This document shows positions 42,773-53,685 of a stretch of DNA of 64,000 bases, piece after piece. Both the position numbers and the translations under genes were made by a program. Within the stretch, counting starts at the first letter, position 1, and every line of letters begins with the position of its first letter. Origin of the DNA: Gammaproteobacteria bacterium. Its GTDB lineage: Bacteria; Pseudomonadota; Gammaproteobacteria; Arenicellales; UBA868. The notes beneath the pieces were generated by a model. That model saw only the letters and a program-made list of their open reading frames with translations. It made no database searches and had not been told where the DNA came from. The stretch is taken from NCBI GenBank assembly GCA_022451485.1, contig JAKUQS010000004.1, positions 62,001-126,000 of the forward strand, written 5' to 3'.

Positions 42773-43372
42773 TCAGGCGCTGCGCGGTCGGCGATTATCA
42801 ACCAGCCCCACTGTAATGCTGGCTAAACGTGCTATTACCTGACGAACAATCTCATCACGCATTTCCTGCTTCAACAGGTTTTCCTCGATGCCCTTCTGCA
42901 GTATCTGCATCTTTTTATCACCGTAGTCGAGCGTTCGCTTGAGTACTATCCTGACATCTGGCACAAGGCGTACTTTAGCCAGCCCGGAGACTCGATAATT
43001 CACTTCATACTGAAGTTCATAGCCAACAGCAATTCCCTGTTTGTTAATGCTCCGTACGGCACGACTATATTTCACTCGCAACAGTTCGATCGATACAGTC
43101 GCCTCGGCCTTCTCATCAACAATAGCGCCGCCGGCGCCTCGTAGCGCCCGTTTGATATCGTTGACCAGTGACAAATCTGCGCCTTTTACATGCGTCGCAG
43201 AAAACACAGCGGGCAACTGAATTTTTCCCCGCAGATGAAAACCGCAACTTGCAAGCAACATCGCCAAAACCAGAAGTATCACTACAGCACGCCCACTACG
43301 GCCCAACGACAACAACGCGAGACATCCGTTATCCCGACAGATAACAGTATGGTGATATGTTTTAGGCAACAA
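42773..43372 (-). CDS. lptE: LptE, outer-membrane LPS-assembly lipoprotein
   Basis: About 199-aa lipoprotein that plugs and helps assemble the LptD barrel for LPS insertion. The lipobox LLASC lies near residue 42, so the mature lipoprotein begins CGFHLRGK, a typical LptE start. The TTG at 43372 is supported by GGTGA six bases upstream and overlaps the leuS end by 11 bp; an internal TTG at 43315 would give a shorter signal peptide. Confidence 0.93.
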   Translation of the reverse strand: MLPKTYHHTVICRDNGCLALLSLGRSGRAVVILLVLAMLLASCGFHLRGKIQLPAVFSATHVKGADLSLVNDIKRALRGAGGAIVDEKAEATVSIELLRVKYSRAVRSINKQGIAVGYELQYEVNYRVSGLAKVRLVPDVRIVLKRTLDYGDKKMQILQKGIEENLLKQEMRDEIVRQVIARLASITVGLVDNRRPRSA

Positions 43373-45956
43373 TATTCACCAACTTGCCAGGAACGATAAT
43401 GACCTTGCGCAACGGACGCCCATTTGTGTGTTTGACGAACTGATCCTGTGACAGCGCCAAGTTCTGAATATCCTCATCACTAGCGCCCACGGCGACCTCA
43501 ATGTGTCCACGCAGTTTCCCGTTCACTTGGACAACCAAAGTGATCTGGTCTGTCTGCAAAGCTTGGGCATCGCTTTCTGGCCATGGGGCATCCAATAGGT
43601 CATCAGTCATCGCCAAGGCTTGCCACAGAGCGTGCGTAATATGTGGTGCTATTGGCGCTAGCACTCGAACGAGAATACCCAAAGACTCATGCATCACAGC
43701 GGCACGCATCGGATTATCCGCCGTGTCAAATCGATCCAGCGCATTAACCATCTCCATACACGCCGCAACCACGGTATTAAACTGATTTCGCTGCATGTCC
43801 CGATTAATTCGAACCAGTGTGGTATGAATTTGTCGCCGCAAGATGATCGTCTCTTCGTCGGCGTGAGTCATTCCAGTGCCAATAATACTGTCAACGACAA
43901 CTGCAGAATGTCGACCTACCAGCACCCACAATCGACGCAAGAATCGAAGCGACCCGGCAACAGCGCTGTCGTTCCACTCCAGCGACTGGTCCGGCGGAGA
44001 TGCAAACATAGTAAACACACGGACTGTATCGGCACCATAACGATTAATCAGTTCCTGGGGATCAACTCCATTGTTCTTGGATTTAGACATCGTCGTCCAA
44101 CCGACTGCCATCAACTTACTAGCGTCCTTGCTGTGTCGTGCTGCAATTACGCTGCCTCGCCCATCTCGCTCAACTTCGACCTCGTTCGGGGGTATCCACT
44201 GTCGACCCCCATCTGCTATATCCAGATAATAGGCTTCGGCCAGCACCATCCCCTGACACAGCAAGTTCGTTGCCGGTTCATCACTCGTTACTATCCCCGC
44301 ATCACGCATCAACTTGTGCCAGAAACGAAAATACAGCAGGTGGAGTACCGCATGTTCGATGCCACCGATGTAATAGTCCATCGGTAACCAATAATTGGCA
44401 CGATCGTCAAGCATCGCATCCGCACCGGGGGAACAATACCGAGCGTAGTACCAACTGGACTCAACGAAAGTATCAAAAGTATCCGTTTCACGTTCAGCAG
44501 GGCCCTGACATTGGGGGCACTGTGTTTGATGCCAATCCGTTTTGGCCTTCAGCGGCGACTGAACGCCCATGAAAGTCACGTCTTCTGGAAGAATAACTGG
44601 CAAGTCCGCCGTCGGAACCGGAACGATGCCACACGTCTCACAATGAATAACAGGAATTGGGCAACCCCAGTAACGCTGGCGCGATACACCCCAATCACGC
44701 AACCGATAGTTGACCCGTCGAGAGCCGAGACCTTGTGCTTCTACATACGATGTGATGCGCTCGAAAGCGTCCACATAGTCAAGACCATCGAACTGGCCTG
44801 AATTGACAGTGCGAATTTGTTCCTTCTCAACATATGCCGCCTGGTTGACATCGATTTCGCGTGCATCACTTGGCGCAATGACTTGCCTAATGGGAAGCCC
44901 GTAACGTAGAGCAAACTCGTGATCACGCTCATCGTGCGCTGGCACTGCCATGATTGCGCCCGTCCCATAAGACATCAGGACAAAGTTTGCCACCCATACT
45001 GGAATTGGCTCGCCGCTCAGAGGATTAATCGCGTCCACCCCAAGCGGCATTCCCTTCTTTTCAAGGGTTTCGAATTCAGCCTCACTGATGCCTCCGCTAC
45101 GACAGCTATCAATAAAGTCTCTTATTGCGTTATCCCGTTCTGCCACCTGAACTGACAACGGGTGATCAACAGCAATTGCCATAAAGGTGGCGCCGTAAAG
45201 CGTATCTGGCCGCGTCGTAAAAATGCGTAGCGGTTCATCACTGTCCACCAACTCAAAATCAACCTCAAGCCCCTCAGAACGGCCAATCCAATTGCGCTGC
45301 ATGGTCTTAACCGAATCTGGCCAACCGACCAGACGATCGAGTTCGTCCAGCAACTCATCAGCGTAAGCGGTAATACGAACAAACCACTGCGGAATTTCCC
45401 GCTTTTCCACCACCGCACCTGAGCGCCACCCCTTACCATCGATCACTTGTTCATTAGCAAGAACTGTCTGATCTACTGGGTCCCAGTTCACCACCGCATT
45501 TTTTCGGTAAGCAAGGCCTTTTTCAAGGAGCTTGCAGAAAAACCATTGTTCCCAACGATAATAGTCTGGCCGAGAGGTGGTCACCTCACGACTCCAGTCA
45601 TAACCGAATCCCATACGCATTAGTTGTGTGCGCATATGTTCAATGTTCTGGTAGGTCCACTTCGCTGGAGGAATGGATCGCTGGATCGCAGCATTCTCGG
45701 CGGGCAAGCCAAATGCATCCCAGCCCATGGGTTGCAGAACGTTTCGGCCTTTCATTCGCTGGTAACGACTCATTACATCGCCGATGGTGTAGTTGCGGAC
45801 ATGTCCCATGTGTAGATTGCCCGACGGGTAGGGCAACATTGAAAGACAATAAAATTTTTCCCGTGATGGATCCTCGGTTACTTCGAAACTGTGCTGTTCC
45901 GACCAGTAATCCTGAACTTCTTTCTCAATCTGATGCGGGTCGTATTCGGTTTGCAC
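43362..45956 (-). CDS. leuS: Leucyl-tRNA synthetase
   Basis: 864-aa class I aminoacyl-tRNA synthetase. The HIGH-type motif reads HMGH (in YPSGNLHMGHVRNY), and the KMSKS-type loop is TMSKS (in TMSKSKNNGVDP). The editing (CP1) domain is complete, and the length matches E. coli (860 aa). It starts with GTG at 45956, without an obvious ribosome-binding site. Confidence 0.97.
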   Translation of the reverse strand: MQTEYDPHQIEKEVQDYWSEQHSFEVTEDPSREKFYCLSMLPYPSGNLHMGHVRNYTIGDVMSRYQRMKGRNVLQPMGWDAFGLPAENAAIQRSIPPAKWTYQNIEHMRTQLMRMGFGYDWSREVTTSRPDYYRWEQWFFCKLLEKGLAYRKNAVVNWDPVDQTVLANEQVIDGKGWRSGAVVEKREIPQWFVRITAYADELLDELDRLVGWPDSVKTMQRNWIGRSEGLEVDFELVDSDEPLRIFTTRPDTLYGATFMAIAVDHPLSVQVAERDNAIRDFIDSCRSGGISEAEFETLEKKGMPLGVDAINPLSGEPIPVWVANFVLMSYGTGAIMAVPAHDERDHEFALRYGLPIRQVIAPSDAREIDVNQAAYVEKEQIRTVNSGQFDGLDYVDAFERITSYVEAQGLGSRRVNYRLRDWGVSRQRYWGCPIPVIHCETCGIVPVPTADLPVILPEDVTFMGVQSPLKAKTDWHQTQCPQCQGPAERETDTFDTFVESSWYYARYCSPGADAMLDDRANYWLPMDYYIGGIEHAVLHLLYFRFWHKLMRDAGIVTSDEPATNLLCQGMVLAEAYYLDIADGGRQWIPPNEVEVERDGRGSVIAARHSKDASKLMAVGWTTMSKSKNNGVDPQELINRYGADTVRVFTMFASPPDQSLEWNDSAVAGSLRFLRRLWVLVGRHSAVVVDSIIGTGMTHADEETIILRRQIHTTLVRINRDMQRNQFNTVVAACMEMVNALDRFDTADNPMRAAVMHESLGILVRVLAPIAPHITHALWQALAMTDDLLDAPWPESDAQALQTDQITLVVQVNGKLRGHIEVAVGASDEDIQNLALSQDQFVKHTNGRPLRKVIIVPGKLVNIVA

Positions 45957-46007
45957 TGTCTAAATATGTCCGGGCAATCGCCCTTAAAACGTTACTGTAG
46001 AGATGGG

Positions 46008-46316
46008 TCAGGCTTCTACGTTCGAAGGCACTGAATCATCGGGACCCGGCCAATCAGAAAATGGAAACGGCCGTTGGTCGGAAGTATAAGTAAGATATTG
46101 GAGCACATGAAACGCGAAGCGATTCAAATCGCCTGTAAATAACAAAAGACGCGGATTAGTGTGGCCAGTAAAAACCTGCATCGCGGCCTGAAAAAGCAAA
46201 CAGGCACCCATCAGAAATTTAACTAGGTAGAAAAAAAGACAAAAGTACACCAACGTGAGAAAAAGCCGTAACCAGATCTCACTTTGTCGCGTTCTACTCC
46301 GCATAGTCTCTGTCAT
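46008..46316 (-). CDS. DUF4389 membrane protein
   Basis: About 102-aa protein with one long hydrophobic segment (LFLTLVYFCLFFYLVKFLMGACLLFQ), probably one or two helices. It ends with the DUF4389 signature QYLTYTSDQRPFPFSDWP. Function is unknown. The frame opens with TTG at 46325; ATG 46316 with GCGGA upstream is preferred. It lies 51 bp upstream of leuS on the same strand. Confidence 0.8.
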   Translation of the reverse strand: MTETMRSRTRQSEIWLRLFLTLVYFCLFFYLVKFLMGACLLFQAAMQVFTGHTNPRLLLFTGDLNRFAFHVLQYLTYTSDQRPFPFSDWPGPDDSVPSNVEA

Positions 46317-46466
46317 TGTCCGCAATTAACTCTAACGTCCGTGCAACTAGAAAAAGTGGGGTGTTTGTATAGAAACGAGCATAAGTTTACCGCATCGCTC
46401 AGTAACGTTGAAAAAATCAAGGCCACGCATTGTCACCTGAAACAACGCGTCATTTGTGATAACGGA

Positions 46467-47735
46467 CTATTGGGTATACAGGTGTTGGCGGGACCAGGGC
46501 ACTGTATTTTTCTCCCCTCGCGCAAAAACTACCTGAAACAACTGTAAACCACCAGACAAGAAACAGGCGATGGAACTCGACAAATAAAGGCGCCACGCAC
46601 GAACAAAGGTATCGTCGAACATTTCCGTAACTGACGCATTAGCCGCCTCGTAGCGAGCCAACCAATGTGTCAGGGTTTTAGCGTAGTGCAGTCTTAGATT
46701 CTCAACATCAAGGACAGAGAACGAATGTCCCTCAAATACTTTCATCATCTCCCCTAGGGTCGGTGGATATGCTCCCGGGAAAATACGGCGGTCAACCCAT
46801 GCGCTCATCGGTCGCGGTCGGTTGCGACCAATGGTATGTATCAGCCCCCGCCCCTCTTCGGTCAACACTTGGTGCATGACATCACCTAATGCCGGGTAAT
46901 TGATAGGTCCCACATGTTCAAGCATCCCAACGGACACGAATGCATCACACTGACCCTGAATATTGCGATAGTCATCTTCAACATAAGTGACCTGATGGTC
47001 ATATCCTTCCGACTTAGCCCGTTCTTGAGCGTGATGCAGTTGCTCGCGAGATATATTGTAGGCCGTTACGCTGACTCCATAGTGCAGCGCCATATGACGA
47101 CTTAGTCCGCCCCAACCACAACCGGCTTCGATCACACGGTCTCCCGGCTTGAGTTGTAGCTTACGACAAACGTGGTCCATCTTCGCTTGCTGCGCCTGCT
47201 CGAGCGTGAGCTCAGGGTCCGAAAAATAGGCGCACGTATATTGCATTTCCTGATCTAGCCACAGTTTGTAAAACGTGTTGCCAACATCGTAGTGATGATG
47301 GATATTCCCCTGTGCGTGCCTCTGCGTGTGGTTCGGGCGGCGGCTCCGGTTGGGGCGCAACCACATCGCCTTTGAAGTACCAATGGCCGCCTCTCTACAG
47401 GAGAAAATCTCCTTCAGGACATCCACTAGATTGCCCGTGATGTCGATCCCGCCAGCACTATACTGATCACCAAATCCCAAATCACTCGCACGCAATATAT
47501 GGTAGAACGCACGACGATGATTAATATTTATAGTACCAACTGCCTCAGCCTCAGACGCGCCATAACACGAGTCATCCCATAGGCGTACCGTGACTCTTGG
47601 CGACCCGATTAATTGCAATATTTTATTGATAGCAAAAGCCTCGTGAGCGTACACGCGGCCCTTACTTCTGCGGCGGGATCGGGCATAGCTTTGGCCAGCT
47701 GCCGTGTTATCAGTTGAGGTGGGGTTAGCACACAT
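46467..47735 (-). CDS. cfa: Cyclopropane-fatty-acyl-phospholipid synthase
   Basis: 422-aa SAM-dependent enzyme that adds a methylene bridge to unsaturated phospholipid acyl chains, usually for stress tolerance. The SAM-binding loop is VIEAGCGWGGLSRHMA near residue 205; YDVGNTFYKLWLDQEMQYTCAYF and the MLEHVGP motif are typical of the family. The C-terminal helical segment (LSSSIACFLSGGLQLFQVVF) is present, so the protein appears complete. Confidence 0.93.
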   Translation of the reverse strand: MCANPTSTDNTAAGQSYARSRRRSKGRVYAHEAFAINKILQLIGSPRVTVRLWDDSCYGASEAEAVGTININHRRAFYHILRASDLGFGDQYSAGGIDITGNLVDVLKEIFSCREAAIGTSKAMWLRPNRSRRPNHTQRHAQGNIHHHYDVGNTFYKLWLDQEMQYTCAYFSDPELTLEQAQQAKMDHVCRKLQLKPGDRVIEAGCGWGGLSRHMALHYGVSVTAYNISREQLHHAQERAKSEGYDHQVTYVEDDYRNIQGQCDAFVSVGMLEHVGPINYPALGDVMHQVLTEEGRGLIHTIGRNRPRPMSAWVDRRIFPGAYPPTLGEMMKVFEGHSFSVLDVENLRLHYAKTLTHWLARYEAANASVTEMFDDTFVRAWRLYLSSSIACFLSGGLQLFQVVFARGEKNTVPWSRQHLYTQ

Positions 47736-47778
47736 TACCGATGCTCAAGGTTCAAAGGTCTAATCAATGAAAAGGTCC

Positions 47779-48855
47779 TCATAGCTCGGCCGATGTATTC
47801 GTAAGGGATTTATCCACCACTGGCCACGCACTGAGAATTGCCTGCACTACCGTCGCCAATGGAATGGAGAAAAAGACACCGAGCACACCCCAGATTCCAC
47901 CAAATATCAGTACCGCAGCGATAATGGCAATCGGATGCAAGTTAGTCACCTCCGAGAACAACAGCGGCACCAAGACATTACCATCCAGCAGTTGAATGAT
48001 CAGATAAGCGATGACTACCCACATTAAGTCGCCACTCCACCCCCACTGGAACCAGGCCACCAGAACAACCGGTACGGTAACGACCGCTGCCCCTACGTAG
48101 GGTATCAACACTGATAAGCCCACACAGACCGCCAGCAACATCGCGTAATCCAACCCAAGGAACGAGAACACAACCACACATACCAACCAAACAATAATAA
48201 TTTCCCAGAACTTGCCCCGAACGTAATTGCCAATTTGGCGATCAACATCGACCCAGACCTGTTCCGCAAATTGACTTTCACTCGGCACAAACCGCCTTAT
48301 CCAAGCAACAATGATTCTCTTATCCTTGAGAAAGAAAAATATAAGGATCGGGACGATCACCAAATAAACCAAGATCGTCAATGCACCAACCACCGAAGAG
48401 ATGGAAAGAGAAAGCGCGCGTTGTCCCAAACTGGTGATTTCCATGCGAACAGCAGATACCATCTCAGTCACCTGCTCGATCGAAATGATATCCGGATAGT
48501 TGTCGGGCAATTGTTGTAAAGCAGTCTGTCCCTTCATCAGCATCAACGGGATTTGTTGCACTAACTGGGTCGACTGGGTAGAAACCAGTGGCACCAATCC
48601 AAACAACACGAGCACCACAAAAACCAAAAAGGCGACCACTACAGCGACCACAGCCAACAATCGGGGTACGCCCCGAGATTCGAGCGCCCTCACCAAACCC
48701 TCTAGAAGATATGCAATGACAATTGCAATGAGAATAGGCGCTACCATCTTCCCCATCACCACGACGATGAGAAACAAGATTCCCAAAAACAGAGCGAGGA
48801 AAACAACCTGTGGATTCGAGAAGTGGCGTCTAAACCAATTTGTAATGAGTTCCAT
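47779..48855 (-). CDS. AI-2E-family (PerM/YdiK-like) membrane permease
   Basis: About 358-aa membrane protein with roughly eight helices, beginning with four close helices (VVFLALFLGILFLIVVVMGK and following). Family features include LEGLVRALESRGVPRLLAV and a C-terminal VLIPYVGAAVVTVPVVLVA. Members have been linked to autoinducer or Na+/H+ transport; the substrate here is not known. The frame opens with GTG, but ATG 48855 has GGTG six bases upstream. Confidence 0.88.
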   Translation of the reverse strand: MELITNWFRRHFSNPQVVFLALFLGILFLIVVVMGKMVAPILIAIVIAYLLEGLVRALESRGVPRLLAVVAVVVAFLVFVVLVLFGLVPLVSTQSTQLVQQIPLMLMKGQTALQQLPDNYPDIISIEQVTEMVSAVRMEITSLGQRALSLSISSVVGALTILVYLVIVPILIFFFLKDKRIIVAWIRRFVPSESQFAEQVWVDVDRQIGNYVRGKFWEIIIVWLVCVVVFSFLGLDYAMLLAVCVGLSVLIPYVGAAVVTVPVVLVAWFQWGWSGDLMWVVIAYLIIQLLDGNVLVPLLFSEVTNLHPIAIIAAVLIFGGIWGVLGVFFSIPLATVVQAILSAWPVVDKSLTNTSAEL

Positions 48856-48906
48856 CGTTAGCACCGTAGCGAATGCGAGCGAACCCCGTCAACAACTCGC
48901 TTTGTG

Positions 48907-49323
48907 CTAGTCTGACACGATCTGAAAATCATGAGTAATTTCCACGACTTGCCCCAACATTATCGTGGCCGAGCAATATTTATTCGCAGACAATTCAATC
49001 GCTCGTTCGACCTTCGCCGCATTGAGACTTTCACCACGCAGTATAAAATGAACATGGATTGTTTCAAAAACCTGGGGCACTTCATCAGCCCGTTCCCCGT
49101 TAACCTCCACTCTAAGGTCAGTCACGTTCGAGCGCCCTTTGCGTAACATCTGCAACACATCAATCGCCGTGCATCCTCCTAAACCAAGCAGAATCATTTC
49201 CATCGGCCTGATCCCCTGGTTGCGTCCACCAGCCTCGGGCGCGACATCCAGCGTAACGCTATGTCCACTGCCACTGGTACCAGCAAATGAAGACCCTTCT
49301 AATAACTGAATGCTTGCCTTCAC
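48907..49323 (-). CDS. OsmC/Ohr-family peroxiredoxin-like protein
   Basis: 138-aa OsmC-fold protein. Both redox cysteines are visible: the first in [16 protein letters not shown], the second in [10 protein letters not shown]. It resembles the YhfA subgroup, not the organic-hydroperoxide-resistance Ohr type. It starts with GTG at 49323, and its GTGA overlaps the trpC stop codon, so it is translationally coupled to tryptophan genes, an unusual pairing. Confidence 0.88.
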   Translation of the reverse strand: MKASIQLLEGSSFAGTSGSGHSVTLDVAPEAGGRNQGIRPMEMILLGLGGCTAIDVLQMLRKGRSNVTDLRVEVNGERADEVPQVFETIHVHFILRGESLNAAKVERAIELSANKYCSATIMLGQVVEITHDFQIVSD

Positions 49324-50135
49324 TCAGGCGTTACCTCACCGGCAAACAACACCGATAGTTTCGAACCAGGATCCGCCGCACGCATAAAAGCCTCGCCAAC
49401 CAGAAATGTGTTAACGCCTCTGTGCCTCATTCGGCGCACATCATTTACTTCATGAATCCCGCTTTCAGTCACAATGAGTCGATCAGCAGGAATCTCTTTT
49501 ATAAGGTCAAGTGTAGTCTCAAGGCGAGTATCAAACGTCTGTAAAGATCGATTATTGATACCGATTAACTCGCTGTTAAGTTTGAGCGCGCTCTCAAGCT
49601 CAGACCGATCGTGAACTTCAACCAGAAGATCCATGCCTAGCTCGCGCGTAGCACTAGCTAATTCACTCATCTGGCTAAAATCTAACGCGGCAACGATCAA
49701 AAGCACGCAGTCGCCACCAATTGCTCGAGTCTCAATCACTTGCCACGGATCAATAATGAAGTCTTTCCGCAATACTGGTAATGCCACCTCATCTCGTGCC
49801 TCTCTGAGATGCTCCACGTGGCCCTGAAAAAATGGCTCATCGGTCAGTACAGACAGACAAGTTGCACCGTGATCTGAGTAACTTCTGGCAATCTCCCGTG
49901 GAACAAAATCGCGACGGATTACACCCTGACTTGGCGAGGCCTTCTTGATCTCAGCAATGACAGCGGCCTGTCCACTCACAACCTGTTGTCTGAGCGCCGT
50001 TGCAAAACCCCGCGGGGGCGACATAGCACGAGCTGTCGCCTCCAACGAATTGATCGAAGTTAGCTGGCGGCGCTGAGAGATTTCCTCACGTTTACGTGTC
50101 AGAATCTGCGCCAAGATGTCAGTCGTCGCGTTCAC
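49320..50135 (-). CDS. trpC: Indole-3-glycerol phosphate synthase
   Basis: 271-aa monofunctional TrpC that closes the indole ring in tryptophan synthesis. Family marks are [42 protein letters not shown] and [13 protein letters not shown]. It starts with GTG at 50135. No TrpF domain is fused. It follows trpG by 6 bp; trpD, which normally lies between them, is absent. Confidence 0.95.
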   Translation of the reverse strand: MNATTDILAQILTRKREEISQRRQLTSINSLEATARAMSPPRGFATALRQQVVSGQAAVIAEIKKASPSQGVIRRDFVPREIARSYSDHGATCLSVLTDEPFFQGHVEHLREARDEVALPVLRKDFIIDPWQVIETRAIGGDCVLLIVAALDFSQMSELASATRELGMDLLVEVHDRSELESALKLNSELIGINNRSLQTFDTRLETTLDLIKEIPADRLIVTESGIHEVNDVRRMRHRGVNTFLVGEAFMRAADPGSKLSVLFAGEVTPE

Positions 50136-50141
50136 CCCCAG

Positions 50142-50708
50142 TCATACCTGATCAATGAAATTATCGAGCAGGCGATGGCCATGCTGGGTGAGAATCGATT
50201 CTGGATGAAATTGAACGCCGACCACAGGATATCGTTGATGGCGGAGAGCCATGATCTCTCCGTCTTCGGCTGTTGCGGTAATCTCGAAGCACTCCGGCAG
50301 GCTGGAACGCTCAACAACCAGTGAGTGATAGCGCGTCGCCTGGAACGGGCTCGGCAAACCCGCGAACAGGCCAGCCTCACAATGCGAAATCATCGAAGTT
50401 TTACCATGCATCAAATTTTGAGCGCGTATCACCCGTCCACCAAACGCCTGGGCAATACTCTGGTGACCTAGGCACACTCCTAGTATAGGAATCTCTCCAC
50501 CATAAGCCTCGGCCAGTTCCACCGAGATGCCTGCTTCATTGGGCGTGCATGGCCCAGGAGATATCACAATGTGTGAGGGAGCGAGCGCCTCAATATCGTT
50601 CAGCGTGATCTGATCATTGCGGTAGACCACAACATGTTGGCCGAGCTCTCCAAGATATTGGACCAGGTTGTAGGTGAACGAATCATAATTGTCGATCATG
50701 AGTAACAT
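50142..50708 (-). CDS. trpG: Anthranilate/aminodeoxychorismate synthase glutamine amidotransferase
   Basis: 188-aa class I glutamine amidotransferase that supplies ammonia to TrpE (and often also to PabB). The catalytic Cys is in [17 protein letters not shown], and the His-Glu pair in [15 protein letters not shown]. It is 9 bp after trpE. Length is typical of the stand-alone form; no TrpD domain is fused to it. Confidence 0.94.
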   Translation of the reverse strand: MLLMIDNYDSFTYNLVQYLGELGQHVVVYRNDQITLNDIEALAPSHIVISPGPCTPNEAGISVELAEAYGGEIPILGVCLGHQSIAQAFGGRVIRAQNLMHGKTSMISHCEAGLFAGLPSPFQATRYHSLVVERSSLPECFEITATAEDGEIMALRHQRYPVVGVQFHPESILTQHGHRLLDNFIDQV

Positions 50709-50717
50709 GGTTTCAAA

Positions 50718-52211
50718 CTACGTCTGAATGGTGCGTGACTCGAGACCGGCGGCGGCCACCGCTACAGCTCGAAAAATTGCTCGCCCTTTGTTCATCGTTT
50801 CCTGCCATTCATGTGCCGGTATTGAGTCCGCCACAATACCTGCTCCTGCCTGAATATAGAGCGTGTCACCTGATATAACGGCTGTGCGAATCGCGATCGC
50901 CGTATCCATATTTCCGTTCCAACCTATATAGCCAACGGCACCCGAATAAACACCACGTCGCTCTGGCTCTAATTCGTCGATAATTTCCATTGCACGCACT
51001 TTAGGCGCCCCAGACACCGTGCCTGCAGGGAAAGTTGCCCGCAACACGTCAATGGCATCCAATCCTTCCTTAAGTTCTCCAACAACATTGGAAACGATGT
51101 GCATGACATGGGAATAACGTTCGACTGCCATTTTGGCCGTTAATTTGACCGAACCGGTACGGGCAATCCGGCCAACGTCGTTGCGACCCAAATCAACGAG
51201 CATGACATGCTCAGCAAGTTCCTTCGGACTTGACATCAATTCCTGTTCAAGCTGCAGGTCTTCTGCTTCATCATGACCTCGCCGGCGCGTTCCGGCAATG
51301 GGGCGTACCGTTACTTCTCCATCCTCAAGTCTGACCAGTATTTCTGGCGAAGAACCTACAATGTGTAGCTCGCCCAGATTGAGGAAATACATGTAAGGCG
51401 ATGGGTTCACGGTCCGCAATGCGCGATAGAGAGAAAACGGTTCGATGTCAAATGGAATGGCCAACCGCTGGGACAAAACCACTTGGAACACGTCGCCACT
51501 GGCGATGTATTCCCGACAACGTTCTACCGCCGCCTCGAACGCAGAGCGCTCAAACGACGATACAAAATCCTCTTCTGAAACCGCTCTTGGCCGAGTAACC
51601 GCGGGTAACGGAATGGACCCATCTAACTGTCTGACCAATCGGTCGAGTCGTGCATGACCTTCTCGCCAGCCGTCTTTTTCTTTCGGATCCACATGTACGA
51701 TCACGTAAAGTCGGCCAATCAAGTTGTCAAAAACGATGACTTCATCCGAAACCATCAACATGATGTCTGCTGACAAGACCGGATCTGGTTTGTCGGCAAC
51801 ACCAAGTCGCTCTTCAACATAACGCACCGTTTCATAGCCGAAGTAGCCAACCAGGCCTCCACTAAACCGTGGCAATCCCTTGATTGGGGGAACTTTGAAC
51901 TGTTGCTGTATACGCTGGATCTCACCCAACGGGTCCGTGGTTAACTCACTATGAATTTCTTTGCCATCCTGCTCGATGACCAAACGCTGACCAGTTACCC
52001 GAACGATGGTTCGGCAGGGCATTCCGATAATAGAGTACCGGCCCCATTTCTCGCCTCCCTGAACAGATTCGAGCAGATAACTGTATCGACCCTGCGCCAA
52101 CTTGAGGTAGATGCTAACCGGCGTATCAAGATCAGCCAGGACTTCACGCATCAACGGAATACGGTTGTATCCTTCGTCACGAAACCGTTCGAAATCCGCA
52201 ATAGTAGTCAC
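50718..52211 (-). CDS. trpE: Anthranilate synthase component I
   Basis: 497-aa chorismate-using enzyme for the first step of tryptophan synthesis. The feedback-site region is [17 protein letters not shown]. The active site includes [27 protein letters not shown] and [15 protein letters not shown]. It starts with GTG at 52211, overlapping the gph stop (GTGA). No leader peptide or attenuator is visible, as the gene is preceded directly by gph. Confidence 0.95.
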   Translation of the reverse strand: MTTIADFERFRDEGYNRIPLMREVLADLDTPVSIYLKLAQGRYSYLLESVQGGEKWGRYSIIGMPCRTIVRVTGQRLVIEQDGKEIHSELTTDPLGEIQRIQQQFKVPPIKGLPRFSGGLVGYFGYETVRYVEERLGVADKPDPVLSADIMLMVSDEVIVFDNLIGRLYVIVHVDPKEKDGWREGHARLDRLVRQLDGSIPLPAVTRPRAVSEEDFVSSFERSAFEAAVERCREYIASGDVFQVVLSQRLAIPFDIEPFSLYRALRTVNPSPYMYFLNLGELHIVGSSPEILVRLEDGEVTVRPIAGTRRRGHDEAEDLQLEQELMSSPKELAEHVMLVDLGRNDVGRIARTGSVKLTAKMAVERYSHVMHIVSNVVGELKEGLDAIDVLRATFPAGTVSGAPKVRAMEIIDELEPERRGVYSGAVGYIGWNGNMDTAIAIRTAVISGDTLYIQAGAGIVADSIPAHEWQETMNKGRAIFRAVAVAAAGLESRTIQT

Positions 52212-52936
52212 CTGTCAATCCCCTGACTTACCCACAGCACGACGTCCCAGACGTCTCGCAGGATGGCATCCGGCATCAACTCGCCTTCCCCAGCAGTTGG
52301 GTCATAGCCCCAACCTGCTAACAGTACAGGCATCGGTGCGGCACGAGCTGCTGCCACATCAGCCCCTGAATCTCCTACGAATACAGCTTGCCCAGTTAGG
52401 ATTCCCAGTGTTTGACAGGCATGTACCAACATGGCTGGATGCGGTTTCATGTTTGGAAGATCATCGCCGGCAACCAACACATCAAAATGACCACTCAGAT
52501 GAAGGCGCGCAAGCAGCAATTCGGCAAACTGGCGAGGCTTGTTCGTCACCACACCAAGCAAATACCCGCGAGAACTCAAGTTTTCCAGCAATTCCAACAC
52601 GCCCGGATAAACCGTGCTCCGATCACAGATCGATCGCTGGTAATAATCCACAAATACAGTGTACGCCTGCCCGAGTTCGGCGTCGGTCAGCAAACTCCCT
52701 GTTGCACTGGAAAGCGCGCGCTCTATTAGTCGGTGTGCCCCGTCACCAATCCAGCACCGCACTTGCTCTTCGCTCACTGGCTCAAAGCGCCATACGCTGC
52801 GCAGTTGGTTTACTGCGGTCGTTAAATCAGGTACTGAATCAACTAATGTGCCATCAAGATCAAATAGAAAAGCCCGAATCGAATTAACGCCTACCGTCCC
52901 AACTGTCATTGCGCCTGTTTGGGCGCCACTCATCAC
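52208..52936 (-). CDS. gph: Phosphoglycolate phosphatase
   Basis: About 242-aa HAD phosphatase that clears 2-phosphoglycolate, produced by DNA repair and, if this organism has RuBisCO, by oxygenation. The nucleophile motif is [15 protein letters not shown] near residue 30; [14 protein letters not shown] is the metal-binding motif. The start is GTG 52936 or ATG 52933, overlapping the rpe stop. Placed between rpe and trpE, the standard rpe-gph-trpE order of many Gammaproteobacteria. Confidence 0.92.
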   Translation of the reverse strand: MMSGAQTGAMTVGTVGVNSIRAFLFDLDGTLVDSVPDLTTAVNQLRSVWRFEPVSEEQVRCWIGDGAHRLIERALSSATGSLLTDAELGQAYTVFVDYYQRSICDRSTVYPGVLELLENLSSRGYLLGVVTNKPRQFAELLLARLHLSGHFDVLVAGDDLPNMKPHPAMLVHACQTLGILTGQAVFVGDSGADVAAARAAPMPVLLAGWGYDPTAGEGELMPDAILRDVWDVVLWVSQGIDR

Positions 52937-53622
52937 GGGTCAATCTCCCTCAGGCGCTCACTCAGCGCAGATATTACCGTGTCGTAACGATTGGGGTCCT
53001 TTATTTGATGACAGCCGAAAATCCCCGAGCCGATGACAAACGTATCTGCGCCGGCCTTCGCGACATCCGCAATGTTGTCTTCTTTGATTCCACCATCCAC
53101 CTCAAGCCGAATGGCATAACGACTGGCATCGATTATTTGTCGCGCTTCGCGCACCTTATCAAGCACGTAGTCAATAAACACCTGCCCCCCGAAACCTGGA
53201 TTCACCGACATCAACAATATGGCGTCAAGCCGGGATGCCAGTTGTTGGCATAAATCGAGGGAAGTGGCTGGATTAAACGCGAGTCCACATTGGCAGTCGA
53301 GTTCACGAATTAGGCTCAATGACCGATCCACGTGATCAGTAGCTTCTGGATGAAAAGTAATTGACGTAGCGCCCGCTGCAGCAAATTCTCGAATAAGCGG
53401 GTCCACCGGTTTCGCCATCAAATGAACATCGATCGGCGCCTCGATTCCATGTCGTCGCAGCCCCTCACAAACCAGCGGACCGAAAGTCAAGTTGGGAACA
53501 TAGTGATGATCCATCACATCAAGATGAACACGGCCGGCCCCCGCCAGCAATACATGGTCCACCTCATCGCCCAAGCAAGCCACATCAGCAGCCAGGATCG
53601 AAGCGGAAATAGCGGGGTTCAT
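52933..53622 (-). CDS. rpe: Ribulose-phosphate 3-epimerase
   Basis: 229-aa TIM-barrel enzyme interconverting ribulose 5-phosphate and xylulose 5-phosphate. Metal and catalytic marks are visible: [46 protein letters not shown] and [12 protein letters not shown]. It is useful in both the pentose-phosphate and Calvin cycles. Complete and of typical length. Confidence 0.96.
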   Translation of the reverse strand: MNPAISASILAADVACLGDEVDHVLLAGAGRVHLDVMDHHYVPNLTFGPLVCEGLRRHGIEAPIDVHLMAKPVDPLIREFAAAGATSITFHPEATDHVDRSLSLIRELDCQCGLAFNPATSLDLCQQLASRLDAILLMSVNPGFGGQVFIDYVLDKVREARQIIDASRYAIRLEVDGGIKEDNIADVAKAGADTFVIGSGIFGCHQIKDPNRYDTVISALSERLREIDP

Positions 53623-53685
53623 GGTGATAGAGACAAACTAATCTGTCTTAACCAAGTTGCTCGTAACTTCGCGGCTTTACCACAA

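Noticed and set aside
43689-44387. 232-codon plus-strand frame inside leuS
   Set aside because: Antisense to a complete leuS; no motif or ribosome-binding site supports it.
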